From Anastatus disparis (lineage: Eukaryota; Arthropoda; Insecta; Hymenoptera; Eupelmidae): a stretch of DNA of 64,000 bases. The position numbers and the translations under genes are program-made. Under the pieces are notes generated by a model, which saw only the letters and a list, made by a program, of their open reading frames with translations, was not told the origin of the DNA and did no database searches. Shown here in pieces: positions 23,058-35,325 of the stretch. Position 1 is the stretch's first letter; each line of letters starts with the position of its first letter. The stretch lies in assembly GCA_017163975.1 (NCBI GenBank), contig JAFFSR010000218.1, forward strand, positions 4,901,501-4,965,500, given 5' to 3'.

Positions 23058-23343
23058 GAGTCGGCCGTATAGCTCTGCCCTCGTCTAATTTAAACTTTCG
23101 TTATAATTAATAAATTAAATATTTCTATACAAATGTAGGGGCTAAGCGCTTTAGAGCCAAAAACGAGTAAAGAATTCTATTCTATGAAAAAATAATGAAA
23201 ATTTAATATTTTTTGATAGAATAGAATTCTTTGCTCGTTTTTTGCTCTAAAGCGCTCAGCCCCTACATTTGTATAAAAATATTTAATTTATTAATTATAA
23301 CGAAAATTTAGATTAGACAATGACAAAGGTATACGGCCGACTC
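23058..23343. mobile_element. 286 bp foldback element with TTAA target duplication
   Basis: Ends GAGTCGGCCGTATA and TATACGGCCGACTC lie directly inside TTAA copies (23,054-23,057 and 23,344-23,347). Inner arms (TGTAGGGGCTAAGCGCTTTA and its reverse complement) extend the palindrome through most of the length. TTAA duplication is the signature of piggyBac-type transposases, so this is probably a piggyBac-related MITE. No coding capacity. Confidence 0.82.
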
Positions 23344-23470
23344 TTAAGGGCACTTGATATCGCATGTATATTATAATAATAAGGAAATTCAAAAATGTTA
23401 TACTGCATATTAAAATTAAATATTCGCAGAAACAATAAATTTTAAACAATATTTAGCTCCGCCCATTTTT
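23344..23470. other. Short AT-rich gap before the unit B promoter
   Basis: Nothing recognised. The palindromic element found upstream of units A, C and D is absent here. Confidence 0.5.
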
Positions 23471-23730
23471 ATAATCTTCTGATTTATTTGGGTAAGACTT
23501 TTCGGATTTTGATTGTATTATATATATATTCAGCTACTTACCGTTAAGCTAAAGTTTAAGAATTTGTTTTCTTTGAAAGGTAGGAGGGGTACATTCAGGT
23601 AGATCAATTTTACCTAATACTTTGATATTTAATTTATTGACCATGGATTCAATTTCTCCATAACGGATTAGTAAGAATCCAGGTAAATAAAATTTGGAGT
23701 ATATAAGGGCATGAAAAATGCAACTTTAGG
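23470..23730 (+). promoter_or_regulatory. TATA promoter of unit B
   Basis: TATATAAG at 23,700-23,707 follows the conserved block (TTCGGATTTTGATTGTATTA, then GGATTAGTAAGAATCCAGG, AATTTGGAG). It is more diverged from A, C and D than they are from each other. The start is expected near 23,730. Confidence 0.72.
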
Positions 23731-24039
23731 TCATATTCATTCCAACTGTTGAACGTATCATACTGAATCAGCAACGGAGTTTTCAGTGGAACATCTTGAA
23801 GTAAGTTTAACCTTAAACATTTAAAATATTTAAAATCACTTATTTTAATGAAAAAAATTTCATTAAAATAAATAGCAATTGTTGAAAGTTCAGAGACTTT
23901 TGCATTTTTGTTCACTTATTGAAGTTTCTTAAGCAAAGTGAATAAATCGGCTATATTAGTGTAATTATTTAACAAAACAAAAAATAGAATATCATTTGTA
24001 AAATTGTATTTCGCATTTTGCAGAATTTATGAATCAAAA

Positions 24040-24168
24040 ATGATTCCAACGCTGCAATATGAAAAAATCGTCATTCAGCAATTCGATGTTTCACATTTTG
24101 AAGACACTGTTGGTAAACCACGTCATCTCGATATTCATAAGCTTCTGTTCGGATCTGCGTTGAAGTGA
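24040..24168 (+). CDS. 42-codon frame in exon 2 of unit B, doubtful
   Basis: ATG at 24,040, stop TGA at 24,166-24,168 overlapping the GTGAGT donor. The peptide has ordinary composition (IQQFDVSHFEDTVGKPRHL in the middle), unlike random AT-rich translation. In E the matching stretch is frameshifted after MIPILQ, and A, C and D have lost the middle. This may be a remnant of a coding ancestor or a small peptide kept only in B. No known family recognised. Confidence 0.3.
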   Translation: MIPTLQYEKIVIQQFDVSHFEDTVGKPRHLDIHKLLFGSALK

Positions 24169-27100
24169 GTTCTTTAAGTGTATATTTATTAAGTTATAAA
24201 TATTCTTTACAGTGCATATTGGCATATTAAGATTAACTTACTCTTCCTGTTTTCTCGACAAGAATTCATTTTGTTCATTTTGTACAAAAAAAAAAACGAT
24301 TTCACTCGTTTTTTTTATATAATAAGCATTGAATATGCTCAATTTTTCAAATGATATTTCTTCGCATTGATTTTCAAATCATATAGTCAAAGTTCATATC
24401 CTCAAAGCTAATCGATGATAAATAATCGATGGTTTTAAGAATTTATTTCAATCAGTATTTGAAAAAAAAAAATCAAATCCATTTCTCGGTAGAGACTAAA
24501 TGCAAATATTTATATTTAGTTTGTGGTCATACCAATCGTTACACTTTCATTCTATTTTAGAGTATCTTTCTTGGATAAGCTTCTTGAAATGAGATTTTAC
24601 AAATTCAGGCAATATTTTTTAATTTGCCTTAGGTAGAAACTAACTTCTTGAAAAAAAGTCGACGTTAAATAGTCGAATTTAAAAGAAAAACTTTAAAAAG
24701 TTTAACATGGTGAAATCAAATATCTCAACTATATGATATCATATCGATAATGGGATGATTTCATATACATTTCTATTGGTAATGACACATTATCTACAGT
24801 TGTCATTATTTATTTTATTTGATTATCAATTAAAAAAATAATTTCTTAAATTATTAGACAATCGACGTTAAATAGTCGTACTTTATATTCAAATAATCAA
24901 TGATTTTACATGAAATCGTTATATTGTCGTTTTATATTGAAATTCATTCAAAATTGCAACGTAGAAGTTTTTTAATTTTATTAATTTATCATTTTATTTG
25001 TAATCTCATTAATTAGTGAAAAATTTCAACGTTCAAGACAGTATAGAGTCAACATTAATAATTCGCATAATGTAGCTGTATGATTTTCATCGATCAATGA
25101 TGTAAATTAACTTTTACAAACTTTTCATTGATTTTGGTCATTGACTGTAAATATTGGATTCTCAGTCCGAGACATTCATCATCAGAGGTTTATTCTTATC
25201 AAAATAACCTCGATCAAATACTCTGCTATAGAAGTATTCGTACATTTATTTTAAAGCAAAAATCGAGTTCAGAGTAAATCAAATTTTAGATAAAATTCTT
25301 CATGCAGAACTTTTGAGTATAACTTCATCAATGATAAATATTAAGTTTAAATTTTTATTATATCATAATCATAATTTCGAGAATTTTTAAAAAAATAAAA
25401 TCGAATCGAGAACATATTGAATTTAATGATAATAATATTTTATTTTTCTCATTATCGTGAATTCGTAATAAATATCGACGTTAAATAGTCGTCTCTGAAA
25501 ATTTGACTTTATGAAGCTTTTGAAAAAAAATTATATCGAAAATAAGTCACAATCATTATTAAATCGAGATTATTATCAATGAATTCATTGATTAGAAAAG
25601 TTACGTTCATCGTTTGCCTCAAGAAGCTGTTCCTCAAAAAGAAAGTCGATGTTATAAAGTCGCAGAATTCATAAACATTGATAGACTTTTGAAATAATTA
25701 TAAATTTTATTCGTTCGTTTTTAGGCTCTAATTACGTTGATATCATGAATAATTTCTCATTTTTGATACTAATGTTTTTCTCAGACAAATTTATGACTTT
25801 ATTCTAAGAAAACATTAATTCCCTTTCATTAGGGACAAAATAATTTAGAGATTTACTTTTAAAAAACAGTCTCTTAAGTATACTCGTAAATTTTGGCACA
25901 TTTCTGTATACATTTATTTTCTTTATGTCTATCTTGATATTTTTAAGTCTTCCATGGAATAAAATGTATCTTACCGAGGAGAAGTCGACGTTAAAATTAT
26001 TAAGTTTTATCGGTACTGTTGCAAAATTAAATTTAATAGGTTCTTGATATTGAATAGTTTTAAAAAATTAGGACACAATTTTAAATATTTACTATTGGAT
26101 ATAAATTTTGAGGTCCAGTTAGTTATATGGGAATATTCCATTGGCGAAGGCTGTATTAAAAGTCGACGTTAAATAGTCGCAGTTTTAATGAACAATCAGA
26201 AATATTATAGATTAAAATATACTTTGTCTTTAAAGTAATCTAACATATTACTTGGATATAAACTTTTTTCCATATCCTATTGATGAAAAACATATTCTTC
26301 TATTTTATTGAAATATCATTTGGTATTTTATGGTGTCTCTCATTTACATTCGTGCCTATAGGCAAACTTAAACATATGTTTATATGATGTGTAGCTCTGG
26401 CTTACATTATAATACTTTACAAAAAGTCGACGCTAAATAGTCGCAAAATCGTAGTCATTGAAAATCAAAATATATCTTGTCTTTTTGGTAATAAATCTTA
26501 AAACAGTACTTCAGATGTAAACAACATATTTTTGAAGAATTAGCTTAAAGTAATGATTGTTTTTAAAAATCGACGTTAAATAGTCGTCTTTTTAATCCAA
26601 CTTATTTGTATCTCTAACTGTTATTCTGGCACATTATTTTTATATTTTTAGTGCAAGATTAGAATTCTATAATTTCAAATCTCTATATTTGCTAAATTTG
26701 TATAAAGAAATTCGACGTTAAATAGTCGTAGCCTCTATTAGGTAAAAAATAACTGTATTTGTATCGATTTCAATTGGCACATTATTGTTTCACTTTTTCA
26801 GTTTAGCTACTATTACAGCTGTTATCAAAGTGAACATTTAATTTTAAAGCGTTGTTACGTTTCTATAAACGCAAAGTCGATCTTGAATAGTCGCATTATT
26901 TAATCTATCATAAATTTTCATCTATATAGTAACTCAATATTCACTTTTTGTGAATAGAATAAAAGTTCGACGATAAATAGTCGCATGATTTGATTAATAA
27001 TAAATTTTTATTTTTGTTGGAAATCGTTATTGAAAATTCAAACACAATATTAAATGTCTTCTTTTATACTGTCTTTTTGTGATATTTGATCTTCAAGGAT

Positions 27101-27295
27101 TGTTTGGAAAATCGACGTTAAATAGTCGAATCGTTAATCCAATCCAATGATATCTGAATCCTAAAGTCAAACTGCTAATAAATTTCATCATAAAAATGGT
27201 AATTTTTCTTATTAGTTTTATACGAGAATTGAATTACTGAAAAGAGCGATCACAATTTTTTAGTTTAAAATTTACCGGCAAGAATTGCTTGGATA

Positions 27296-27821
27296 CCCTG
27301 TTGAAAATAAGTACGTACTTGAAGTACGTACTTTGAGTACGTACTTCAAGTATGTACTACAAGTATATACTTTACTTAAGTACGTACTATTTTGGAACAT
27401 TTTAGTAGATACTTTTTTTGAAAAGTATATACTTTTATTGAAAGTATGTACTTTTTAAGTATATTTTGATAAATAATATTTTTTTAAATATGAACTTTAT
27501 TAAACAATACCTACTATTTTGAAAGTATGTACTTTTTTAAAAATATATACTTTTAACAAAAGTACCTACCAAAATGTTTTTAATAAGTACATACTTTAAA
27601 AAAATACGTATTTTCTAATAAAGTACGTACTTTAAGAAATATTATTTATCAAAATATACTTTAAAAGTACATATTTTCAATAAGAGTATATACTTTTCAA
27701 AACAGTACCTACTAATATGTTCCAAAATAGTACGTACTTAAGTAAAGTATATACTTGAAGTACATACTTGAAGTACATACTCAAAGTACATACTTGAAGT
27801 ACGTACTTATTTTCAACAGGG
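27296..27821. mobile_element. 526 bp foldback element full of AGTACGTACT repeats
   Basis: Ends CCCTGTTGAAAATAAG and CTTATTTTCAACAGGG are flanked by TA on both sides (27,294-27,295 and 27,822-27,823). The whole element is a near-perfect palindrome made of short repeats such as AAGTACGTACTT. It sits 3 bp before a hairpin (left arm at 27,825), and the empty-site sequence can be inferred from the related unit near 29,636. It could fold into one very long duplex if transcribed with unit B. Confidence 0.88.
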
Positions 27822-28733
27822 TAGTCGACGTTAAATAGTCGTTATTAAAAATTAAAAAATCATTTGAATGAAGAAATTTTATTATATTCACTTTTCTTTG
27901 ATTTTTTTACAAAAAAAAATTATGGTCAAGTTTGCGCAATTAAAAATTAAGCAATGGTCAATAATCTTTATTTGAAGCAATTAATTGCGAGCAATCGTTT
28001 AAGTCTTTTGAATAAATATTTAAGTTGTCAACACATGAGATGTGAGGAGTCCAAGTAAAATTAGTTAGAGAATGGACGTTAAATAGTCGAACTCATCAAA
28101 ATTAATTGTTGTAAAGAACAGTTACATAGGCCAATGCAAAACTACTTTATTCTAAAAGTAATTTTTTCGAACTTCTTCAAATTAATAACTACAAAGCTTT
28201 TTTTATAATGTATTGACTACATAATTAACCAAATGTTATCTTTACAGTTTCATTTTCATTACAAGGAAGAATTTTCTAATTTTATATTAGCGCATTCTTT
28301 CAAGTTAAAATAAATTAAACGCTTAACTTCATAGAAAATAAAGCTTGATGAAAAGTAGACGTTAAATAGTCGCATAACTTAGCCAGTGATAAATTTACAT
28401 AATCACTATTGTAAGGTTCGTTCTCACGTACGATAAAAATCAAGGCAGCGTTAAATAGATGCATGATTCGATAAATGATTAATTTTCATTAATAATAACA
28501 TACAGTTGACTTTAACATTTTTATTAAAGTTCGACGTTAAATAGTCGCATGATTCAATCAACAATAAATTTTTATTGCTATTATTGTAAAGTTGATAATC
28601 GTAATTTTATGAAAATAGTTCGTGAAATTTAAAACACTTTTTTAACTTTCAATTATTCTTAATGATCGCCTAAAAAATCGACGTTAAATAGTCGGCTTTT
28701 GGATGATTCTTTGATTTTTTAAAAAGAATCATA

Positions 28734-29042
28734 CACTGAAAAGGGGTTAGAACAGTGGTTGTACTCTATGGCGGCGAGTGGCGCTAGTATCGATAGCGAA
28801 CATTCATTGAAGTACGAGAGAGATGCTAGTGTTTTCTAGAGGATAATGAGTGCTCTCTGCGAGGTTTTGAGTGTTCTCCGCGATGTTTTTTGTTCGAAGA
28901 AATGAGCAGGTCTTCGCTCAGAGAATAATGAGTCTTCTCTAGAGACTACTGATTCGCATTTCGACGCGTAGGCTGACTGTATTCTAAAAATGACACCGAT
29001 TGTACCGTAGAGTACAGTCACAGTTCGCTTCCCTTTTCAGTG
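28734..29042. mobile_element. 309 bp MITE with TA target duplication in array B
   Basis: Ends CACTGAAAAGGGGTTAGAAC and the inverted CCCTTTTCAGTG lie between TA dinucleotides (28,732-28,733 and 29,043-29,044). The homologous sequence in unit C (ATCATAGGTAAAAAAG near 37,015) is the empty site, which confirms insertion at TA and points to a Tc1/mariner-type relative. The interior is GC-richer than the array. A 61-codon frame inside it is not a gene. Confidence 0.85.
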
Positions 29043-32000
29043 TAGGTAAAAAAAAGAAACTTTATTGACATCAATTTTAATTGGTCTCTTATAGTTCCAT
29101 TTTATTTAAGAATTAATGTTTGAGTGAATTCTCTAATATCAAAGCTTTGGTACATTTCTATAAGTGCAAAGTCGATTAAATAGTCGCATTACTTAATAAT
29201 TATTTACTTTGATCGACAGTAACTAATCAATCACTTTTAAAATAGAAATGAAATTCGACGTTAAATAGTCGCATGATTTAATTGGTAATCACTTTTCATT
29301 TCTATTGGCGTGAAATTAAATTTTGTTGTTTGTTAGAAATCGTTTTTGAAAATGCAAACACAATTTTACATATCCATTTTTAGATGGCCTTTTGGTATAT
29401 TCCATTTGCAGTGATTGCTTCAAAAATCGACGTTAAATAGTCGTATCGTTAATCTTATCCAATTATATCGGAATCCAAAAGTCAAATTACGAATAAAACT
29501 CATGTACAAAATATTCTCTGTCTTATTAGTTTTTCACAAGATTAAAATTATTGAAAAAAACGAAATCTTATTTTTAACTAATAACCGCAATTTATTGGTT
29601 TAAAATTCACATTTTGATTGTGATTACTTAAATAGCCGACGTTAAATAGTCGTTATTGTAATTCAAAAACGCATTTGTCGTTTTTTTAATTTCTGTTTCT
29701 TAGATTTTTTAAAAAGAAAATGAATGGTCAACTTTACACAGTTAAAATTTAAGATCAATTATTTATTTTGATTTGAATTATTGTTTGCTTACAATTTTTT
29801 CAAGTTTTTTAAGTAAATATTTATGTTCTTAATTCATAAATGAAAAACTCAAGCAAATTTAGTTAGAGAATCAACGTTAAATAGTTGAACTCTCCAAAAT
29901 TAATCGCTATAAAGTAGTTATCAAGGCAATTTTTAAATTAAAACATCATTATTAAGAAGATCATTTAAGAGCTTTATATAGCATTTTTTTCCTTTAAAAT
30001 TAAGTGATAAAATTTCTTTTAACGCATTTGCTTCATGATTTTTCGAATTGATTGATATATTAGTTTATTAAAAAAATTATTTTCAGATAAAAGGTCGACG
30101 TTAAATAGTCGAGCACAATAAGATTAGAATTTAGTGGACCTGGAAGAAAATGAAAATTTCTTTTCTAAACAGCTAAACATTTCTGAATGCGAATTTTACG
30201 AATCTTTTATGAATATCGAAAAATAATCAAATTAAATATTAATTTTTTTCCTCTATAAATGTACAGCATTGCACTACTACAAGTGGCTCTGTGACTTTAG
30301 TTTGATTAGACAAATTTTTCATTTGTTTTATCAAATAAGTAACTTTTTTAAGAAAGACGACGTTAAATAGTCGCGACTTGAATGAGCCATTTCAAATTTT
30401 GCAGCTTCAATTGACAACTTTTCGAGATTTGAGCTTAGTCAATCTTTCTTTCTTCAAAGAAATCTCACCACTATTTCTGAGTAATATTATCTTTGATGGT
30501 TTTGAATTGGTACGATTTTAGAGCTATGATAATGCAGAAATTTGTTATAACAACCTAAACAAAGCTATTTTTAAAGGCATCTTAAAATATGGGAAATCGT
30601 GAACTTATCAAATTTAGTATACATTATCTTCTTCGCTTGTGCTGCAATGAGATATTTGGTGGTTCACTTTTTAAACGAAATCGACGTTAAATAGTCGAAT
30701 GTCTTGGATATAATAAATTTTTTAGAAAGGGGTAAATAAAAAATGTGTAATTTGGATATATGCAGTTATTCATTAGGAAACGTATCGATTTGAACACACG
30801 TAATTATCGATTTGGTGATGAGACGTCAAACATTTCGAGTTGTCGACTTCATAAATTTTCATTAAAAATCACATCGAAAATAAGTCAAATTATTAAATAA
30901 TTATCACATATTATTGTTCGTTATAGAAGAATCGACGTTAAATAGTCGAATATTTTAAATGATCAATTTGTCGATTTGGTGTTAAATAACTAAACATTCG
31001 CAGTACAAGTATGATTTCATCTTTTTTTTCGGAATTCTTGCACATTTCTGTATAATAAACCAGTGTGCCAAGCGCTTTTTTACTTGTTTTATCAGTGAGA
31101 AGTATTTTAATGATAAAAAAATGACGTTAAATAGTCGCAATACAAATGATACTTGTTGCCTTGCATAGGTGTAATCACTTTTATTTATTGGATACACTTC
31201 ATTCGCAGGATTAGAATACTTTTTTTTAGAAACAAAGTCGACGAAGAACAGCATTGTTAAACAATCGTATAACTCAGTCATTTATAAATTTATATCACTT
31301 GTATGTTAATATTGGTTGTCACTTACGATGAGAAAAATTAAGTCGGCGTTAGATAGTCGCATAATTAAATCAATAAATTTTATCGGTATTGTTGCAAAAT
31401 TAAATTTAATAGATTATTGAACTTGAAGACAGTTTGAAAAAATGAAGACGCAATTTCAAGTGGATATATATTTTGAGTTATAATCACTTACTTTTAAATA
31501 TTCGATTTCAAAAGTGGTTTTAAAAATTGACACATAGAAGAAAATAACTTTATTTTCATCGATATTAATTGGCAAATTATTGTTTAACATTTTTAGTTTT
31601 GTTGTTAATCTATAGCTTTTTTTTTAGCATATTCTCTAATTTCAAGACATTAGTACATTACTAGAAACGCAAAAGTCGACGTTAAATAGTCGCATTAATC
31701 AATCTATCGTCGATTTTCATTGATAGTAACTAATTAATCACATTTAAAATTTAATAAAAGTTCGACGTTAAATAGTCGCATGATTTAATTGATAATAACT
31801 TTTCATTTCTATTGGTGTAAAATTAAATTTTTTTGTTTATTAGAAATCGTTTTTAAAAATGAAAACACAATTTTACCTATCCATTTTTAAATTTACTTTT
31901 GGTAAATTCCTTTCGTAGTGGTTCTTTACTGAATCGACGTTAAATAGTCGTATTATTAATTTTATTCAATCATATCGTAATCCAAAGGCAAATTACGATT

Positions 32001-34222
32001 TATTTTCATGTACAAAATGTTCTTTATCTTATTAGTTTCACACGAGATTATAATTATTGAACATAACGGAATCGTATTAAAGCAACGATTGCAATTTGTT
32101 GGTTTGAAATTTACATTCTGACTATAATTTCGTAAATACTCGTCATTATAAAACTTATTTATCGTTTTTTTTTAATTTCTGTTTTTTGATTTTTAAAAAG
32201 AAAATGAATTGTTAACTTTGCTCAGTTAAAAAATGAGAACTATCATTGATTTTTGTAAAGAAATTAATTGCTTACAATTTGTCGAGTTTTTTAAGAAATT
32301 TTTATATTTTTGATGGATAAAAAATAAAAAATTCAAGCGGATTTAGTTAGAGAATCGACGTTAAATAGTTGAACTCTTTAAAATTAATCGCGACAAAGTA
32401 GTTATGAATGCAAATTTAAAATTATTTTATTTTTTAAAAGATCATTTAGGCGCTTTATATAATGTTTTTTTCGAACGTCTTAAGATTATTTAATAAATTT
32501 TCTCTTAATGCATTCGCTTCATTACTAGTTAAATGAATCGATGTTTCAGATTAAAAGGATGACTGTGTTTCAAATGATGTTAACTGCATGATTATAACTA
32601 AAGATTTCACAAATAAATTATAATCAAAAAACATTATTAAACAGATAGCATTCCCAACGTTTCATGTATTCAATTGTTAAAGAAATTATTTTCGAATACA
32701 GAGTCGACGTTAAATAGTCGAGCACAATAAGATAAGAATTTAGTGAACTAGCGAGGGAATGAAAACTTCAATCCAAAGTAGCTAAACATTTGTAAATGTG
32801 AATTTTATGAATCTTTTACAAGTACCGAAAATTTATCGAATTAAATCTTAATTTTTACTTTATAATGCAGGCTATTACTTTTCTTGATTTTATATCTTTT
32901 CATGTGATGTGATTTCATATATTTTCAATATTGCGCTGTATTGCTGTATTTGTATTACCATGAAATTAGCTTTATTAAGAAAGATGACGTTGAATAGTCA
33001 CATCTCAAATGAGCTATTTCAAATTTTGCAATTTTAATTAAAAATATCAGTTATTTTGCATTAAAGCTCTTGAATTTCGTTCATGTTTAGTTAAATAACT
33101 AATTGTATACGATTAAACTTGATGGATCTTTGAAGATATATTAAATAGTTGAACATTTTAAGATTCGAGCTTAGTCAACCATTCAAGAAATCTAAACACT
33201 TTGGCAATCATTATCTTTAATAGCTTTGGATTGATACAGTTTTATAATATGATAATACCAAATTTTGACAATATATTTTGTTATAACAACGTAAACAAAG
33301 CTGTTTCTAAAGACTTTTAAAAATTAAGGCAATCCTGAACTTGTCAAATTGAATATTCTTTCTTCTTTTGGGAAAAAATCAACGTTAAATAGTTGGAAAT
33401 TTCAAGATTTGAGTTTAGTACTCTATTGGTACAATAATATAAAAAATCAATGAAAGATAATATTGTTTATGTCGAAATATTGGCACATTACTGTATAAGT
33501 GTAAAAGTTTTTAACATTTGTTTCTAGTGGAACATACTCTAGCGATGAATAATCGGCGTTAAATAGTCGAGATGATATATTTCATTGTTATTTATGTGCC
33601 ATAAGTTTTTCAATAAAGAAATATTTACTGGTAAACAGGTAACTCTCATCTAGATTCGTAAATATTGGCATACTTTTATTTACAAAATCATTACTATAAT
33701 ACTTGCTTGCTAACAGTGCAATTTGGTGAATTTGTCTTATTCAATAGTCGACGTTAAATAGTCGCATAAAGAAATATCTTCTGACAAAAAGACAACTCTC
33801 ATCTATACATTCGTAAATATTGGCATATTATTATTTATTGTGTAATTGTGTAAATTATTATTTTATTTTGTAATAATAATGGACTCTTGCTAAAATGGAT
33901 TTTGGTAAGTTGTATCTCATTGAATAGTCGACGTTAAATAGTCGCATTTTTATTGAATTATATTAATTGCTACTTAATTCAATATTTTTATAACTTTTCC
34001 AATAACAGTACAGATTTCAAATCTATGTATATATATATATAATATGTATATGTGTGGTATTTATATATTTTTAATTTAAAAGACTGTTTTTCAATAATAA
34101 AGCCGACATCATATAGTCGCATAATTTAAAAAAAAGCATCCAGCATTCTTCCAGCAAATCATAAACAAAGACATATTTAACTTCGCCTATTTTCTTAGAA
34201 GCTAGAAAATTTAATACAAATA

Positions 34223-34317
34223 TCCTGGTAGAATTTTGACCATCCGTTGGTCAACGGTTGATTAATCTTTAATAAATAAACCAACCGTTGGTTAATGTTA
34301 GTTAAATTTCTACCAGA
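34223..34317. mobile_element. Small palindromic element, unit C upstream
   Basis: A diverged copy of 832-927 (TCCTGGTAGAA at the left, TTCTACCAGA at the right, inner CCAACCGTTGG). It has the same position relative to the promoter, so it predates the duplication that gave A, C and D. Confidence 0.68.
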
Positions 34318-34379
34318 ATATTCTATTAAATAATGAAACCATAAATATAGATATATTTTCTCCGCCTATTCTTTTAATC

Positions 34380-34640
34380 CTACGATTCTTCAGGTAAAGC
34401 GGTTCGGATTTTTATGGTATTATATCCAACTTTTATCCCTCATGCTATCAGTTTATGAATTCGACTTATTTTAAATGAAAGTGGAGTAACTACATTTTAA
34501 TGATCAATTCATTTTATGAAGGTAGGGTACCATGGCCAATTCATTGACTATGCACTTTGTTCCTTCAAAACGGATTAGTAAAGACTCAGGTACTTAAAAT
34601 TTAGAGTATATAAGGCATCGAAAATGCAAGTTGAAATCAC
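34380..34640 (+). promoter_or_regulatory. TATA promoter of unit C
   Basis: TATATAAG at 34,607-34,614 with the same upstream blocks as unit A (GGTATTATATCCAACTTTTA, GAATTCGACTTATTTTAAAT). It lies only about 500 bp after the last hairpin of B. Confidence 0.75.
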
Positions 34641-35325
34641 ATCCATTCCAACTGCCGAAGGTGTAGTACTAAGAAATACTAACATTTCAAGGCAGCATAC
34701 AGTGTAACATTCTGAAGTAAGTAAAATCAATTATTTTGTGAAAAAAATTTTATTTTTGTTTGCAACAAAAGTTTAAAGTGATGAAAATTAAGAAAATTCT
34801 GCACTTTGTTTATTTATTTAAGCTGCTTTTAAACAAAGTGGATAGAGCATTTATTTTAGTGTCATTATTTTACAGAAATAGAATGTTATTTGTAAAAGTG
34901 TATTTCGTATTTTGCAGAGTCAAGGATGATTCCAACAAAAATACTTCATAATTCAACGCTTCGATGTTTAAAATTTGGAAGCAACTGCTTGAATCTACGT
35001 TAATGTGAGTTCTTTAAGTGTATCATAATGGTGATGTGGATATTTTTAATCGTGCATATTGTCAGATTACGATTATTTCCTCAATTTGGTTTTTAGTCTG
35101 CAGGTATTCATTTTTTTATCTTGCACTAAAAAAAAAGAAATTCATTCGTTTTCTGTTCGAATGATATTGAACATGTTCAATTGGTCACATCATACTTCTA
35201 CAAATTGATTTTTCAAATCGTTTACTGCAAAACTAATTAATATTTCTGGTGTATGTATTCCAACTGGAAATGTTTATATCTAATAAACACCTGCAATTGC
35301 AGGACGTTTATGGCTCCAAAGAGAA

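Larger units (their letters stand above)
24659..34120 (+). repeat. Hairpin-motif array B (37 hand-counted copies)
   Basis: Hand-read starts: 24659, 24862, 25475, 25646, 26163, 26427, 26570, 26712, 26967, 27112, 27825, 28073, 28356, 28531, 28678, 29172, 29255, 29427, 29636, 29871, 30095, 30357, 30681, 30932, 31122, 31343, 31676, 31762, 31934, 32355, 32704, 32985, 33379, 33553, 33748, 33928, 34104. Compensated stems occur at 29871 (TCAAC/GTTGA), 33379 (TCAAC/GTTGG) and 32985 (TGAC/GTCA). G.U forms occur at 32355 (TCGAC/GTTGA) and 33553 (TCGGC/GTCGA). Degenerate ones, such as 25646 and 29172, show decay. Two MITE-like insertions interrupt the array. Confidence 0.93.
23730..34140 (+). ncRNA. Unit B: candidate long noncoding RNA, no own 3' end
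   Basis: Exon 1 ends at 23,800 (GTAAGT follows). Intron 1 is 23,801-24,023, ending TTTTGCAG. Exon 2 is 24,024-24,164, followed by GTGAGT. Exon 2 is longer than in A, C or D and carries a 42-codon frame from the ATG at 24,040 (MIPTLQYEK..., ending FGSALK) whose stop is formed by the donor site itself. The same frame back into exon 1 is blocked by TAG, so translation across the splice is unlikely. The array holds 37 hairpins. No AATAAA cluster like that of A, C and D follows the last one; sequence related to the end of C (a GCATCCAGCATTCT piece at about 34,134) passes directly into the upstream region of C. The RNA may read through into C. Confidence 0.7.

Noticed and set aside
28836..29021. 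61-codon frame
   Set aside because: It lies entirely within the TA-flanked MITE.
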